Shown: piece after piece, positions 38,701-53,400 of the stretch
How positions within the stretch are numbered: the stretch's first letter is position 1
How the letters are laid out: every line of letters starts with the position of its first letter
Notes under the pieces: model-generated
Seen by the model: only the letters and a program-made list of their open reading frames with translations
What the model was told of the DNA's origin: nothing
The model's database searches: none
Made by a program: the position numbers and the translations under genes
NCBI GenBank assembly: GCA_904063045.1
Contig: CAJFCJ010000006.1
Coordinates: forward strand, 4,728,408-4,792,407
Direction of reading: 5' to 3'
Origin: Dimorphilus gyrociliatus
Taxonomy: Eukaryota; Annelida; Polychaeta; Dinophilidae
Length of the DNA: 64,000 nt

Positions 38701-41700
38701 AATCTATAAACCTCCAGACGGCCAATCCGCCGGTTTTAGTGCAAATTGCTGAAATGGTTTTGGCCATTTCAAACCAATGATTAGAAAGCTCCTTTTCGTA
38801 GCAAACTATCATTATCCTTAAACCGAGGAATATTATCTCTAAAGTTCCCTCTTTGATGGTCTCTTTTTCTTTCTTAGCCGGATAGGCCGTACCGGATGTT
38901 CTACTCATATCTCCAACACCAAAGTGCTGACTTCTATTGGCCCCGCTAACAGAAGACGATTGTTGTTTATGGGGTGGCACTAAGGCGTGTAGAAGGATGG
39001 TAAGTGCGAAGGAAATGTCAGAGTTCCTCATTTTTGGCGAATCTCTCCTCCCACATCCCATTCGTATGCATAATGGAAGAATAAGATTAACGAGCATGTT
39101 GGTCGTTTTTTCCGGTGAAAAAACAGTTATGTTGCCGCAAATTTGTGCAAGAGAGAACTGGTCCTGTAAAGAAAATTCCAAACTCGATAAGAAAAATAGG
39201 GACTTAAATTGGTTGCAAACTTACGCCTAAAGCTTGCATTTGCATAGCGGTTAACTTAATAGCCGCCGAACAGAAATAGGGCGGTGTAATTATCCTCGGG
39301 AAGGAATCCATTTTACTAGCATTTGAACTAATTTCGTTTGCAGGAATGGATGATGATTCGTCCGCCAATATAATGTTTATGCAAGCGCTTATCAAGTTCT
39401 TAAGATTACCAACAACGGCAACATATTTGAAATGAATTAGTGTATCGTATAGACCTTTTAGTAAATTCCCAGCAGCATCCCAATCCATGTTCCTCTGCAA
39501 TTATGAGCAAACAATGAAAAAAAAGGGGAAAAATAAGAGAGAAAAAGAGCGAGTTAATAATTTAAAAGAAACGCTCTTTCCTATTAGATTTGCCAATTTC
39601 TATTTTATTTCACTTACCCTTAGAGCAGGTTTTTTATAAATCTTATAAAAAAGCCTATCCATTCTTCGTAAAATTAAATTTAAAGCTGGTCTATTCGATT
39701 CCAGTGACCAGTCAGTAATTGGTAGTATATCTGTGGTATATCTTTGCAATCCAGGACAAGACATTGTTGCTGAATTGTAAGGAGCAATCTTTAGAAGCGT
39801 ATGCGCCACTTCCCCTAATCTCTATATCAATATATGAAAAAGGAAAGAATAAGCGTTGTTTAATTGTATTTTATTACAATGTAAGAATTTTGTTTGTTTA
39901 TTTACATTATGTGTTTTCGGATCCAAAAGTTGGGGTATTCTGAATGACGGATCGGCTACTATTTTCCGAAGAATTTTCAACCTCTTATGACATTCTACAT
40001 AAAAGTGAGTAACAATAACCAACAGGCAATTTCTGGGCTTCCTAAATGCTAAAATTGATGCCTCTATATCATCCTCTGAATGTACAGCGTAACGCCCGGT
40101 TCTACCCGGACCTTGCCGATTTGGAACAGAACCTCTTCCCTCCTCCATTAACCTATTGTGAGAGTGTAAACGAAATATATCCTCTAATACCGTAAATAAA
40201 GATTCTAAACATTAAAAATTTACTAAATGAAAATAACTTACACAGCAGTAAAGCGAATGTCTGATAATTCATCCGGATAAATGGATGGACGATGGTGATG
40301 GTTATGATTATGAGTTAATTTGACACTCGTATTAACCGTTTCCAAGTGTCTTTGTGGTGCACTAAAGTTCCTGATAAGAATTGACATATATCAATTAATT
40401 TCCTTATAGAATGATTAACGATTTTTTTTGGCTAAGATAAGCGTTTATACCTTGTAAACGGTTCGCAACTCATTACTAAAGCTTTTACACTAACTGCAAG
40501 GTTTGATATAGCTGTCACCTCTTCTTTGGCTGCTGTAACGCTGTCTAATTTATCCGTTTGCTTCGCTAAATGATTTAAATATTGGGGTAACAACGCCTCT
40601 AAAACGGTCTGAAATAAAAGATATAATAAAAATAAATATACTTAAATGTTGTACCTGTACATATCTTACGTAATAAACTTAATTTAAGTATACACTTACC
40701 AACATCTGCATGGATCTAGGAGAATCTGGGGCATAGGCAACCACAGTTACACACATATTAATAGAGTCGATCATCTGGAAGGCGTCGGGATCTTCTGTAT
40801 AGCATAGATCGAGGGCGGAAAGGGGTAGGGAGCCGTTGACGAGGTCAAGTATTTCTAATACGTCGGGACAATCAGTTTCCAGAGAGAGTAAGAGTTCGAA
40901 TAGGCACTTTGGATCAATCTTGCTTACGTGCACGTCTGCTGAACTCTTATCCATATCCAACAAGGGGGCTAAACTACCAAATGTCTGCAGCATGAATGGC
41001 TTACGATGCATCGTATAAAACGAACGACAAGCAAATTCTATGGCTTGACGAACTGCGCAATTGGGACGACTAGATGTGTAGACTTGTAGAATAGAGGGCA
41101 TGATGAAGAAGAAACCATTAATAGAAAACACCTGCTTAAAGTGCCTAGAGGCGTTCAAATATGTTGCCAAGCAACAACGGAGCATCGCCGTATCTTCGCA
41201 ATGTAGTAGAAGAGTTCCATTAATAACATTGAGAAAGAGAGGGAGATCACCGTCAGCAGTTACCGTTGTCGACATTGACATAAATAGAACTTGAATCAAC
41301 TAAATGACATAATTTACACATTAGACATGGTTTAAGCTTACAAAATGAATGAAGGACTAACCCTTGCCCAAGCGTATTTATGCATCATATCTAAACCATA
41401 TAGCTCTTTACCCAATTTACCTCTATGTAATGATAGATCACTCTCAAGAGCTTTCCTCGGGAAGGTTGGTAATTTCAGTAGCTCTTCTTGCAGGAATGAA
41501 ACACTACTGACCAATTGTTGTTGGGAATGAGTTTGCAGGACGGCCATCGTAAAGAGAACCTTGCCCAATTCAGCTGCCTTTAAACTAGCAGCATGCATTT
41601 GCAAGGTATTGAAAGCGTCGTTCGGTTGCATATGAACTAAACTCAGTTGAGGATACATATTCCTTCGGAAGAAATAGAAATCTCTTACGTAAGCGTCACC

Positions 41701-41994
41701 ATGATGAATTTGATCTGTAACAATATTATTTATGAATAGTATCGCCATTGAATACAATTTATTATTTTTATATACGAGTTTTAGCATCCATTAGAAAGTA
41801 TTCGTTGTGCTGTTCCTGTGCGATACTGAAGAATTCGAGACTGTCAGAGAGAATTTGATGGAACTGGGTATCCTCGTCAATGGGATATTGAGAAGGAATA
41901 GATGACAAATCTGGTCCATGCACAATTAATTTTTTGGCACTTGGTACAATGGCAGTAATTAATAGAGTGGTCTATTGTAGAAGTGAAATAGGAG

Positions 41995-42035
<41 letters not shown>

Positions 42036-45000
42036 AATAGGGAAAAAATAATTTAATTAGTTTTATTTTTTATATCTATTAGTTTCTTTATTATTCTTAC
42101 TTCGCACTGCTCCTTTCGTAAAGTTTGTTTTAAATCTCTAAAACATACACCATGAACGCTCGGTACTAACTGCCATAGAAAGGATAATGCTCTTGCTATA
42201 GCCTCGTTACCACCCTCAGCAGGAGATCTAACATAGAACATAATGAATCCAACCTGCAAAATGATAAAATTCATTTATTGCTTTACCAATGGAATCTCAT
42301 TAAAAACATCTTACCAAGTAATTGAAAACGTTATGAGCCGATTGGGCAGGTATCGATTGTAGGTGGAACAGCAGTTTTCTCAGCAAGAATATCAGCTCCT
42401 CCTGGTTTTTATTTCGATTTATTAATTTTTTTTAGGTTAATTAATTAAGAATGAAAGTGAATTAGATGAAATACAAAACTAACTTGTTTATCTCGATGCG
42501 TGATTTTTTCTAAAAATGTCCTGAGGAAGAGAGGAGTATCTTCTACGAGGCAATACCATACTACTTTCTCGGCAACTTGGGAAACAGAAATACCATCGCT
42601 TCCGACATCCAAGTCGTCGAGTAAATGGATTATTGGAAGAGCCGCCGCACAGACGAATGACGGAAAAAACGCCTGGCATAGTTGCATATGTTGAGAATGA
42701 GGATGTTCCACCCTGTCCTCTTCAGCTGAAAGACAAACTTAAGAAATAAGTATGGTATTTCTAGTTTCCTCTAGATAAGTAGACGTTCAGTATCCGGTAA
42801 TGGATAATATAATTTATAAAAGTAATAGAAATAATGAATAGAAGATACCATTACAGAATCGTCTACTCATCTATTTAGATTGTGCTTGTTTTTTCTTTGA
42901 AAAATTTCTCTAGAACAATGCATATGAAGAGTATTATTTGTGAAAACTAGGAACTAATAGTATAGTTGGATACCTGGATAAGTGTTGTGGTTTGAAAAAA
43001 AAAAAACACAAACACCCACACACCCAAACGCTCATGACATGTCAACTTGTACAAAACATACACTTACATACAGGAAAGTATGTTTTTTTTATATATGTGA
43101 ACAGAAAGATATCATATACTAAACTGATAATAAAACTATCAATAAAGTATATGAAAAAAACTCCCCCGATTAGTAAAGCATAACCAATCATAATCGAGTG
43201 TGAAATTTTCCTTTTTAAAATTAATTTAGAGAGAATTTTAAGACTTTGTATAATAAATAAAACATGAACAACATGCATGGAATATTTTGGTTCCTCCGGA
43301 AGTTATCTAAAAGATATAAGAAAGGTTTGTGAAGAAAAAAGAAAAGAAAAACAGCAATAAGAATCAGGCAAAAAAAAAATGAGAGAAAAAAACCAATAGC
43401 CTTTTTTGAGAGTTTTTTTAAAGGTTTTAATTTTTCTACCTTCGAAAATGGTAGGTCGACCCCATTGCAGGACGGAACCTTGCCGCCAACTGGGATTACG
43501 GCCAATGGGCGCAGTACTTGTTCGATTTACCATAGAAGATGTTGGAGCAACCGACATTCTCCTTGCCGCCGCAACCGTCAACTCTTCCGGAACTGGTGTC
43601 GCTGTTTTATAATTGTTTAATTTGTTTGGCAAAGAAAAAAGAAACAATCAAACTGCTAATTAAAAAAATGACTGGTTAAGAAGTTGATCATTCTATACTT
43701 ATTTGTGTATAAACATATATATATATATATATATGTTTATACACAAGTTCAAGGTTATCTGTCAGCTTTCTTTTTCTGCCACAAAGTGAAAAAGTTAATC
43801 TTACAAAAAAAGTTAAAAATAACAAAAAGTTAAAAAATTTACGCAAAATGCACGAAAAAAGGAACAGTTTAAAAAATTCAAAAATTGGCAAAAAAATACC
43901 TATGGATTATTAATTTAAAAAAGCCATCAAAACAAACGGGTATCAGTATATATTCGTATATCTTATTTTTTTTGTCCTCATTAACAGTATTGTATACAAT
44001 GAAAAAAATAGCTAAAAGAAAAAAAGAAGATGAAAATTATCTCCACATACAATACACAAAGGTATAAAACCGTATACCAAATACTGTTAGAATTCTTTTC
44101 GAATACCATATATACTGCCAAAAAACTCATGATATATATATATATTATATATATACTATAAGTATATATATACAGTATATAGATATATATATATTTACGG
44201 AAAAAAATCTCTATGCATACATATATGTATATAGACATACAAAGGAAAGCTTAAGATATGTATATATATTTTAGTATATACATATTATAAATATAGACGA
44301 CTGTGATGAAAAAATATAAAAAAAAAAATAAAAAAGTCACTTAAAAAATTGTTTGTCAAAAATTCGATGGAAAAATTTAAACTCCAAAAGTTAAATAAAA
44401 AGTATATTAAAGATATTATATTATTTGTAGTTAGAGATCATTTATAAAAAGGCCTCTTTTTTTTAAACAAAAATTAGAAACATACCATCATCGTATTCGT
44501 TTGTGTCTCCGTGATGTAAAGCTGGTTCGTAGGCAGCCAAATAATTTACTGGAACGGATGTTACGTGAAAATTCTCTCTTGCTGATTTCCTCCTATCTTC
44601 TTCGGCTATTAGAGCTCTATTTAACATCTCTTGTTGTTGTTTTCTCCTAGTTGTGGTTGCAGTTACAAATGTTTTCTATAGAAGGTTATTATCGTTTGTC
44701 AATTGCTTTCGTATTATGTTTGTTTATTTTTAGTTACCGTTTCTTCTTCGTTTAGAGTGACCTCCTCAACTTTGGTCTTGAAATGAGGCAACCAAGGAGG
44801 ATCAATAACGTTTAAACAAGGTAAACCAATTGTAGGCGAAGGTTGAACAAAGTCGATGGACGGAGGTGGAACTTTGAAAAACATATTGGAACCGTCCTCC
44901 ATTCTTGGCCAAACTTGATGTCTAAACTTCCAAAGAACGTGAAATCTTAGGACAGCATTAATACGTTGATTAGTATCCTGATGTTGTAGTTCTTTAATCA

Positions 45001-46571
45001 TTAATTCCTGAACGTGATCCCCAACTTTAATGGAAGACAAGATGAATAAACTCGCTACAAATAAAACAAAAACAAAAATAATCACAAAAAGCAATTTGTA
45101 ATTAATTATTAAAGGATTAATTTATTCATTAATTAATATTTATATTTTCCTCAAATACTGTACTGACCAGATGCAGCAACAAGCTCTTGATCGCTTTCCA
45201 ATAGCAATTCCCACGCTACTGGAAGCATGTCAATAAAATTTTCTTCACTTAATATTGGAGCTGATTTACAGATTATTGCAAGAGGAGCTTGAGTTAAATT
45301 TTGAACCTAAATAATTTAATTATATATATTTATATGTACAAATAAGGCTTTATTCCTATTTCTACTCACCTGAGCTCTTAAATATTTAACAATTTTTGCT
45401 TCGTCTTTTACGTTTGATACCTTCTTTTGTTTCTTTTCGAGAACACTTGCTATTTTTGCTCTCGCAAAATTCACATCTTAATTTGGGATGATTTTAAAAA
45501 CAATAATAATTAATATTAATGCTAATTTAATTAATTTAATCAACCTGTTCGAATTTTATCCAACAATGGAGTACTTTCACGACGTTTTGGTGAAGAGGGT
45601 TGGAACATGGATTCCTAGTTGGGGGTAACAAAAAAAAAGGATAGCTTTACTAAGTTTATTCTTTCTCTTTTAAATTATTCATATCCAATTTTAGTTAAAC
45701 GTGACAGATAAGAACTAAAGTCGTGTATTGAATGAAATTTTTGGATAGTTTCTTTCACCTTATTTCTACAGAGGTTAAATTAGGTCAACTAATAGCTAAG
45801 CGATTATTATCAACTGAATGAAGGCAGATTTAAGTTAGATTTTTTGTGTTATTATCATTTTTTACCTCATCCATTACTGCACATCGGTTTTTCTATAAAA
45901 TTTTTACTTCAAACTTCACTAATGAATGGATTCTATGTAAAAGATTTAAATTTACCCTTCTCTTCATTTTATCCTTGAATTTCTCCCTCTTATTTTCGTG
46001 ATTGTCATCGTTTTGCATCATACTTTCAGGTGTACTATCGTAAACTTTACGTGCTGCATTTAAAAGACGAACACAACTTCTCCTTTGTCTTTCGTAACAA
46101 TTCGTATGACAAAATTGTTGATGTTCGCAGATAAAATTTGAATTATTAGCCAATCGTATTACGACTTTTATCCAAGGCATACACTTGGATAAGTCCAGTT
46201 CATCTTCGACAGTCGTTTCGTCCGCTTCAGTATTTGCCGAAGCTCCCTGCGTATTTTCGTCGTCAGCACTATGATCGTCGTCAGATTTCTCAGATTTCAA
46301 AGACTGAGTCGATACTTTCCTAGCACACCTAATACTTCCAACTCGCCTTAGGCCTATTTTAAGAATAAGAGAAAACAATTTTTCTTAATAAAAACATAAT
46401 AAAAAAGTAAGAATCACATAATAAGAATATGATAAGAGAAGTAAATAATAATGATAATAATAATAAAAGAATTAAATCATCCATCCATGTATAAAAAAGG
46501 ATTATCATATCCTTTTTATTAATGATGAAAAAAGTTAGCATGCCAATAAAATAGATGAATAATTATGTATT

Positions 46572-46607
<36 letters not shown>

Positions 46608-49600
46608 TTGAGTTAAAAAGGGAAAGGTAAGAAGATAAAATGTATATATGTATATTATGTATATATATACATATATACAAGGAAAAACACGATATATACA
46701 AAAGACACGGCTCATATTGACACACTCACACGCATACACACACACATTTATTTACTCAGTCACTCATTCACACGCATATATATACCGTATAAATTTATAC
46801 ATATACAGTATATATCTGTATATATTTACTTATATATACATTGATACATACACGCACACATGTACACATACACACAAAAAATCACAACAATACATTGATA
46901 TATATTAGTATATAACGATATATATACTGTACATATTTACTGTATATACATACATATAAATAAATATACATATGTATATACACACGTTAATAGATCATCA
47001 GATTATAGTTCCGTTGAATTGGGTATATTTCTGATGATTTAATCACCAAAAAGAAAATAATAAAAAATACAAATACAACTGCAATTTTTACCAGGTGAAC
47101 TACAGGCTGGATGTTCCGGTACACCCAGAGCATAATCGTCAGAATCTTCACGTTTCATTCCTTCTGGAAAGTTATACGCAGAAAGGGACATAATAAAAAT
47201 TGAATAGGAAACTCTAAAACACTTTTACTTTTCCTTCAACTCTAATAATACTTAGAAAGAATGATAACTTACTTCCGGTTTCCCTTTTAACTTTAAAGCT
47301 TCTTTTTAAGCTAGAATTATGGCCAGAGCCTCTTCTCATCTTCAATAATTTACTTTTATTACTAGACTTTTTATTCTTTTCAGCTTCTGGCATTGCTAAG
47401 GATGTTGTACTACTATGTAAAGAATCTGACTTTTCTTCCGATCTTCCCCTAACAGCAAAACTAATTTTTCTGTCGCTCGGGCTGTTAACTAGTTATTTTA
47501 AAAAGGAAAAAGAAAGGAAATTGTATACCAGTTTATATATTATATATATATAAGAATTTGATAATCAAATATTGCATTTTAAAGTAAAAGTTGAAAGTAC
47601 TTACCCATTAGGCCTAAATCTCCTTGGGAACTTCTAGAATTGCTACGATCCGAATGAGGTGGACTATTCAATCCGCTTGACCTCCTTACACTAGGTACTT
47701 TGACAGGTTTAACTTTGGGTAAATATTGAAAGGTTTCTCTAAGGAAAGTAGTTATTTCGAGAAGTAGCTGACAAGCCACCATCTTCAAAGCGTATGGGCA
47801 ATCTGACCCAGAATGATTAACAGTTGCTTCATCTAGGAAGTCCTCTTCGTCATCTTCAACTCTCAATTCTTTCTTTACTTTTTCATCTTTTACTTGTTGC
47901 CCGAAAGCAAAATTATCGTTGGCCTCTTCATTAAGAATATACCACATCCTATTAGCGATAGCTTCACCCCAAAGATGAAACATTTTAGCAGCATTTCTTT
48001 GCAGTAAAAGTGTATATTTGTAGCCAGTTGGCTGATTCCGGTTATGGAAAGACCTTTATTTTTTTTTAAAGAAAAAAGAATTAGATAATTATAATGATTT
48101 CTAGCAGTTGTCGGTTTTTGTTTTCAAGCTATCTTATACAAATGTATCATATATTATATAGTACAGATACGTATTTTACGTATATATTGTAATGCTGGAA
48201 TGTATTGCTGTCTTTATATACGATAATATAGCGTGTAGGAAGCAAATATTAAGAAAGATTTTTTTAATTAAACCTTCTTGCTAATTGAGGTAAATTCCTT
48301 TTCATCCAATTCGGCCATTCTCCTTTATTACATTTATTGATAAAGTAAGCGCATTCTAGAAAGAGCGTTGCCCTGGCAACTATTGGCGCCTCCTGTGAAA
48401 TTTTCAACGTTTTATAAATTGTATATAATAAAGACTACTTGAGGCTACCAAATCGAGCAGAGCAGCCATTAGATGAGCATCGGGTACTGTTCCTGGTAAA
48501 CAGCAGTCTAACATTAGATTAAAGCGGAGCATCCCCGATTTAACTGCATAACTGTTTACTAATCTCTTCTCTTTTAATAGAATCACTTCGGAAGTCATTG
48601 CATTATTAACTAATAAAGATTCTCTTTGGGAAGATTCTATTGATAAAAGACAGAATTAAACAAGCATATATAAGTTAGAGAAAAGTAGCTCACCATCGTC
48701 CATACTATCTCGTTTACTCATTCTGCGTTTGCTCCAGCTCCTTAAACCATCTTCTATCCGTTTTCGGGCACTTAAAAAGGTCAGAGTTGCTTGGCCAGCA
48801 GCTTTAAATGACATTTTTGACTTGGAGCGAAATGTATCGGAAGATGGAGATGATTTACTCTCCCTTCTACTTTCGTAGTCACTTTGGTCATCTTCATGAT
48901 CGGATCTAGCTCCTGTTCCACTTTTCTTCCAAGCACCTTAAAATAGCATTAGCCAATTAGGCATGTCCTTTACTGTTATAAATTTAAACTGACTTAGCGC
49001 GAATTTGCTGAACTTTCTTTTGGGAGTAGTAGGACCTGAACTCGGCTCTTCTCCTTCTCCGGAGACAGAGACTCTAGGACTAAGCTTTCCGGTTCTCTGC
49101 TCATCGAGCGTTTCCGAGTCACTAGCTGCTCCTTGTGCATTCGTTAATGCCTGCTATATGAAAAGAATAACAAATGTCACAATAAAAGAAGAAAAATAGG
49201 AGAATCTCTTATTCAAGGCCTGAATAAAAACCTTTCGCGTTTTCTTCCTAAATAGAGATCTTCTGCTTCCGCTACCCGATTCATCCAAAGAACAGAAAGA
49301 TAATGTTTTTTGTCCATCCTCCGCATTATCCGAATTCATCGACATAGTCCGCCTATAAGGGAGAATTGGAATATTTAGTCGAAATCTAATAAGATAGAAT
49401 AAATGGAGCAATGAAGCAGTTTTTTTAATATATTCATTTTTTTATCAACTGTCTTAATACCCTCGTTTAGGATAACTTGCCATGCTCTATCCATGCATAC
49501 AAGAAATTGGAACCACCATTTTTTTATAGCTATTAAGTTGTTCTTTTAAAGTTATATATTAAAAATTTTGACGGTAACTTTCCAATTTTGTTTTTGTATG

Positions 49601-50292
49601 ATAAAAGTAAGGAAAAAGGAGATTAGTACTTTTTTTTCTTTAAAAAATTGTGGTACATAAACAATCTGAACTAAATCGTAATCAAATATAGAAATAAAAA
49701 ATATGTATATATGTACGTAAATCATCAACATAACAACAAAAGTAAAAAACAAATCAATTTTTTTTTAAAAAAAAAAATGGACTTTGAATCAATAAAACAT
49801 AAACAAAAAATAAAGTTGTCCTTCATTTGACCAACATCTTACCTGATGTACTTAAGTAACGGTTTAGATCTACGTTTAAAAACACCAGTTTTGCCGCTAG
49901 TTTCCGCCTCATTTCTGGAATACGCCAAATCAGCCCGCGCAAAATAATTTTTTTTTTCACTGTATATACATTTATCTAAACGTTCCATTAAACTATTTTG
50001 CAGCTAAGAACAATGTTTTTTTTTCTTTTTTTTTTTAATTATTGGAAAAAAGTGTTTATATATATACTTTATATATATATATAAGTATATATGTCTATAT
50101 ATAGGTATATATATATATATATATATATAGTATATATAAAGAAATTTGCAATACAACTAGGTATCAAAAATGCAAAAAAGTGTAAAAATAAAAAATAGAA
50201 AAAAATATATCTATATGCATGTCTACCTATCTATTTCTAAAATATAGAACTGTTAGATAGACATATATATATATATATATATATTTATATTG

Positions 50293-50324
<32 letters not shown>

Positions 50325-50426
50325 AGAGAGAAAGACTATATATAAAATAACAATGATGTGCTAAATATTCTCAAATTATTATATTTCTCTATAGATTGTT
50401 GTTTGCTAGCTTTCACTGTTTTTTCC

Positions 50427-50467
<41 letters not shown>

Positions 50468-53400
50468 TTATATATAGAGATTTATCTTCTCTTCCTATAT
50501 TTTTTTGTCCCTCTCTTTTTTTCGTAATCATATGCTTTCTCTTTTTTCAAATCAAGAAAAAAATATAAAAAAGAAAAATTTTCTTTGATGTGCAAAAAAA
50601 AAAAATGAAATAAAATTATTCAAAGAAAAAGATTTCGACACGTAAAAAAAACGTGTGTACATGTTTTATATTTTAAAAAAATGTTATAGTTATTTTAATT
50701 TAGATAGTAGAAAAAAAAAATATATCTATTTCGAAAGATAGGATTTTTTTTTCTTATTAGCTGCCTTACATGATTGAATAAGTAAAATTCGCTGAAATTA
50801 ACTTACTTAATAACTGTCGGAGGCATCTTTTCTTCACCTAATTTCCTCCTATCGACTGCGTCTACTAAGCCGCTTAACGCTACTTTTCTAAAAGTACTGC
50901 CGTGTGTCTCTTTTACGTGACAAACGAACTGACGAACGTCGCAATATAAATTCTTTACAAATAGGGAAAAGAAAAGTGTTATTTAAATAATTACTCAAGT
51001 AAAAATTTATACTTACTATATTGTCTTGAGAGTGAATTTCTTTCGACGAATCGACAAATTTTGAAATGAGTTTCTTTAATATAATAAGAACGATAAAACT
51101 ATCGGCTTTCCTTTCCTTTCCCTGATCTTCGCCAAAGTTGCTTGAGTAACCAGTTTTATTGCTTTCAGAGGAGCTTGTTTTCCTGCTTTTCTTATCTTCG
51201 CCTTCTGAGCAAAAACCGAGAAGAGCGTGCAGAAAGTTCATGGTTGATTGCAGTTGTTGGTCTACTAGAGTTTTAGTAATAAACGTGCTGAAAGAGGACG
51301 GATTAATATTCCTCAGTCTATCTAGGCCATTCAGAGCGTGGCTACGTAACTTGTCTCCTATGTTACCGCGGATAGCCTCATTACCTTTAGAACAATTATG
51401 GCGATTGTGTGAATAATCAATTAACAAGCATTGTTTGTTTAATATACTTACAACCATAAGGACAGCCCAAGCATCGATATATTCTGCACATTGTTTCCAT
51501 AGCCATGAAAAAACATCCATCCTTCTCTTTTTGATCAGCTTTTGAGTCAGTTTCTTTTACGGAATTTGGATTGTTATTATTGTTATTGTCGTTTCCTCTT
51601 TTTGATTTTTCATCATTCTTCTCCTCTTTCTCAATTATACCAAGGTCTAGAAGACAATCGACAATATTTAAAAGCGCCAAACAAACTCTTGCGCTACAAT
51701 CTCTTGATGAAACGATATAGGCTGCTTTTAGTACAACGGCATAATCTAAATGGCCGTTTGAGTCTGTATAGTAGACGCAACCGGCAACTTCCTGCACCTC
51801 TTCCGTTGACAAATACGATATGTTTGAGTCAGTTAAACTTCTTTGCGCTCTTAACAAACGTTGTTCGGGATTAACTGATCTTGCAGAGATAAGACTCTCT
51901 CGTTTTACACTCTTCCAAGACGATTGATAACTTGGTGAGGGTTCTGGACTATCTTCAGTTATAGTGATGATTGGATTTTGTCCTGTTAAATCAGGTTTTA
52001 AGCTACCTGTTCTGCATGCTGAATCGTTTGCCGAATTATTAATTGTAACAGATGTCGCCTGACTTGGATCGACAACTATGGACGGCATACTCTTTCTTCT
52101 AACAAGCTGAGTGCTAGAAGAAGCAGAGGATAAACTATCGTTTTCCGTCAATTCTTCCTGTTCGCATAGCTTTGTTAGACTACCAGCCTGATAATCTGGT
52201 GTGCATCTGCCTGAAATGTTTTCGTCACCTTCGAATTGCTCGCAAGATTGTCGCCTTATTAACTTTTTCATTTTATCGTCCAATAATTGTTTAAAGTCTT
52301 GCATTCTACTTCGTTTGAACGACGATTCTTTTTTAGTAACGCCTTTTTCAATGGACGGATGAAGAATGAGACTGTCTCGTCTTGACGATATCACCGTTAG
52401 GTCGTCTATTATTGAACTCTTTGTGTCGGGATTTGGCAAAGACTTTGAACGCTCTCGAATTAACTCAAAGCTTGAAATTTCGTCAATGACTTCGAGAAGA
52501 CGTCTATGCACATATTTCAAACACCAATAGACGCCTTCCTCCTGCCATTGGCTACAAAATAGACACCTTAAAACTGCGACATCCATATAGGAAGCACTTA
52601 GAACGTCGACACGGTCGGAAATTATCTTAGAACTGTCGATGTTCGATGACTTAGGAGATTGTGTAACCGATTCTACCTTCGTTAGAGTACATTTCCTTTT
52701 CTTTTCCGTTTGACTGCACTTGCATTCAGTTTCTCCATGTTTTCCATAAATTATTTCATTACATACTTCACAAATCACCTCGACTACTGCCGTTTGTGTA
52801 TCAGCTGCCTTAACTGGTGGAGACTGAGCAGCTGATTCTTCTTGTTCTTCTTCTTTTTGATTATTATCTTTCATCTCCTCGACCTCAACTTTAACTTCCT
52901 CATCTCTTTCGATCTCAAAATCTTTCATATCTAAATCTCGTCGTTGTTTCGTTGAGAAAGGCTCTTTACGAACGAAATCCTTGTGAACTCTAGCTTGACT
53001 ACGTCTTGGCTTAACAGGCATGGAAAAGCATGGAATATCCGGTTGCCTATGCTCCCAGAGAGGTATCCAAAGTCGTAAACCATTTTCAAGTTTTAAACTT
53101 TGAAAATCTTCTTCCCTAATAGAACTTAACAAAGGACCGAAAAAGTAGATAAATAATTGAATCGTCTCTAATGAATGTAAATAATTGCGCAGATTTTTTT
53201 CTTTTTCCTTTTGTTTTTCTGGGGATGAAGCTGTTTGTTCATCACCCAAATAAATATCTCCGGTTCCAGTTCCGGCTCCCCCAGTTGTTCCCTCCTCGCA
53301 TTCAGATGCAGCATCTAACAAAATCCAATGCAGTGTATACAAAAGCTTAATTTCGTTCGGACCGAATTTGCAGCCTGGACTAGATTCTTTCCGCTTCCGG

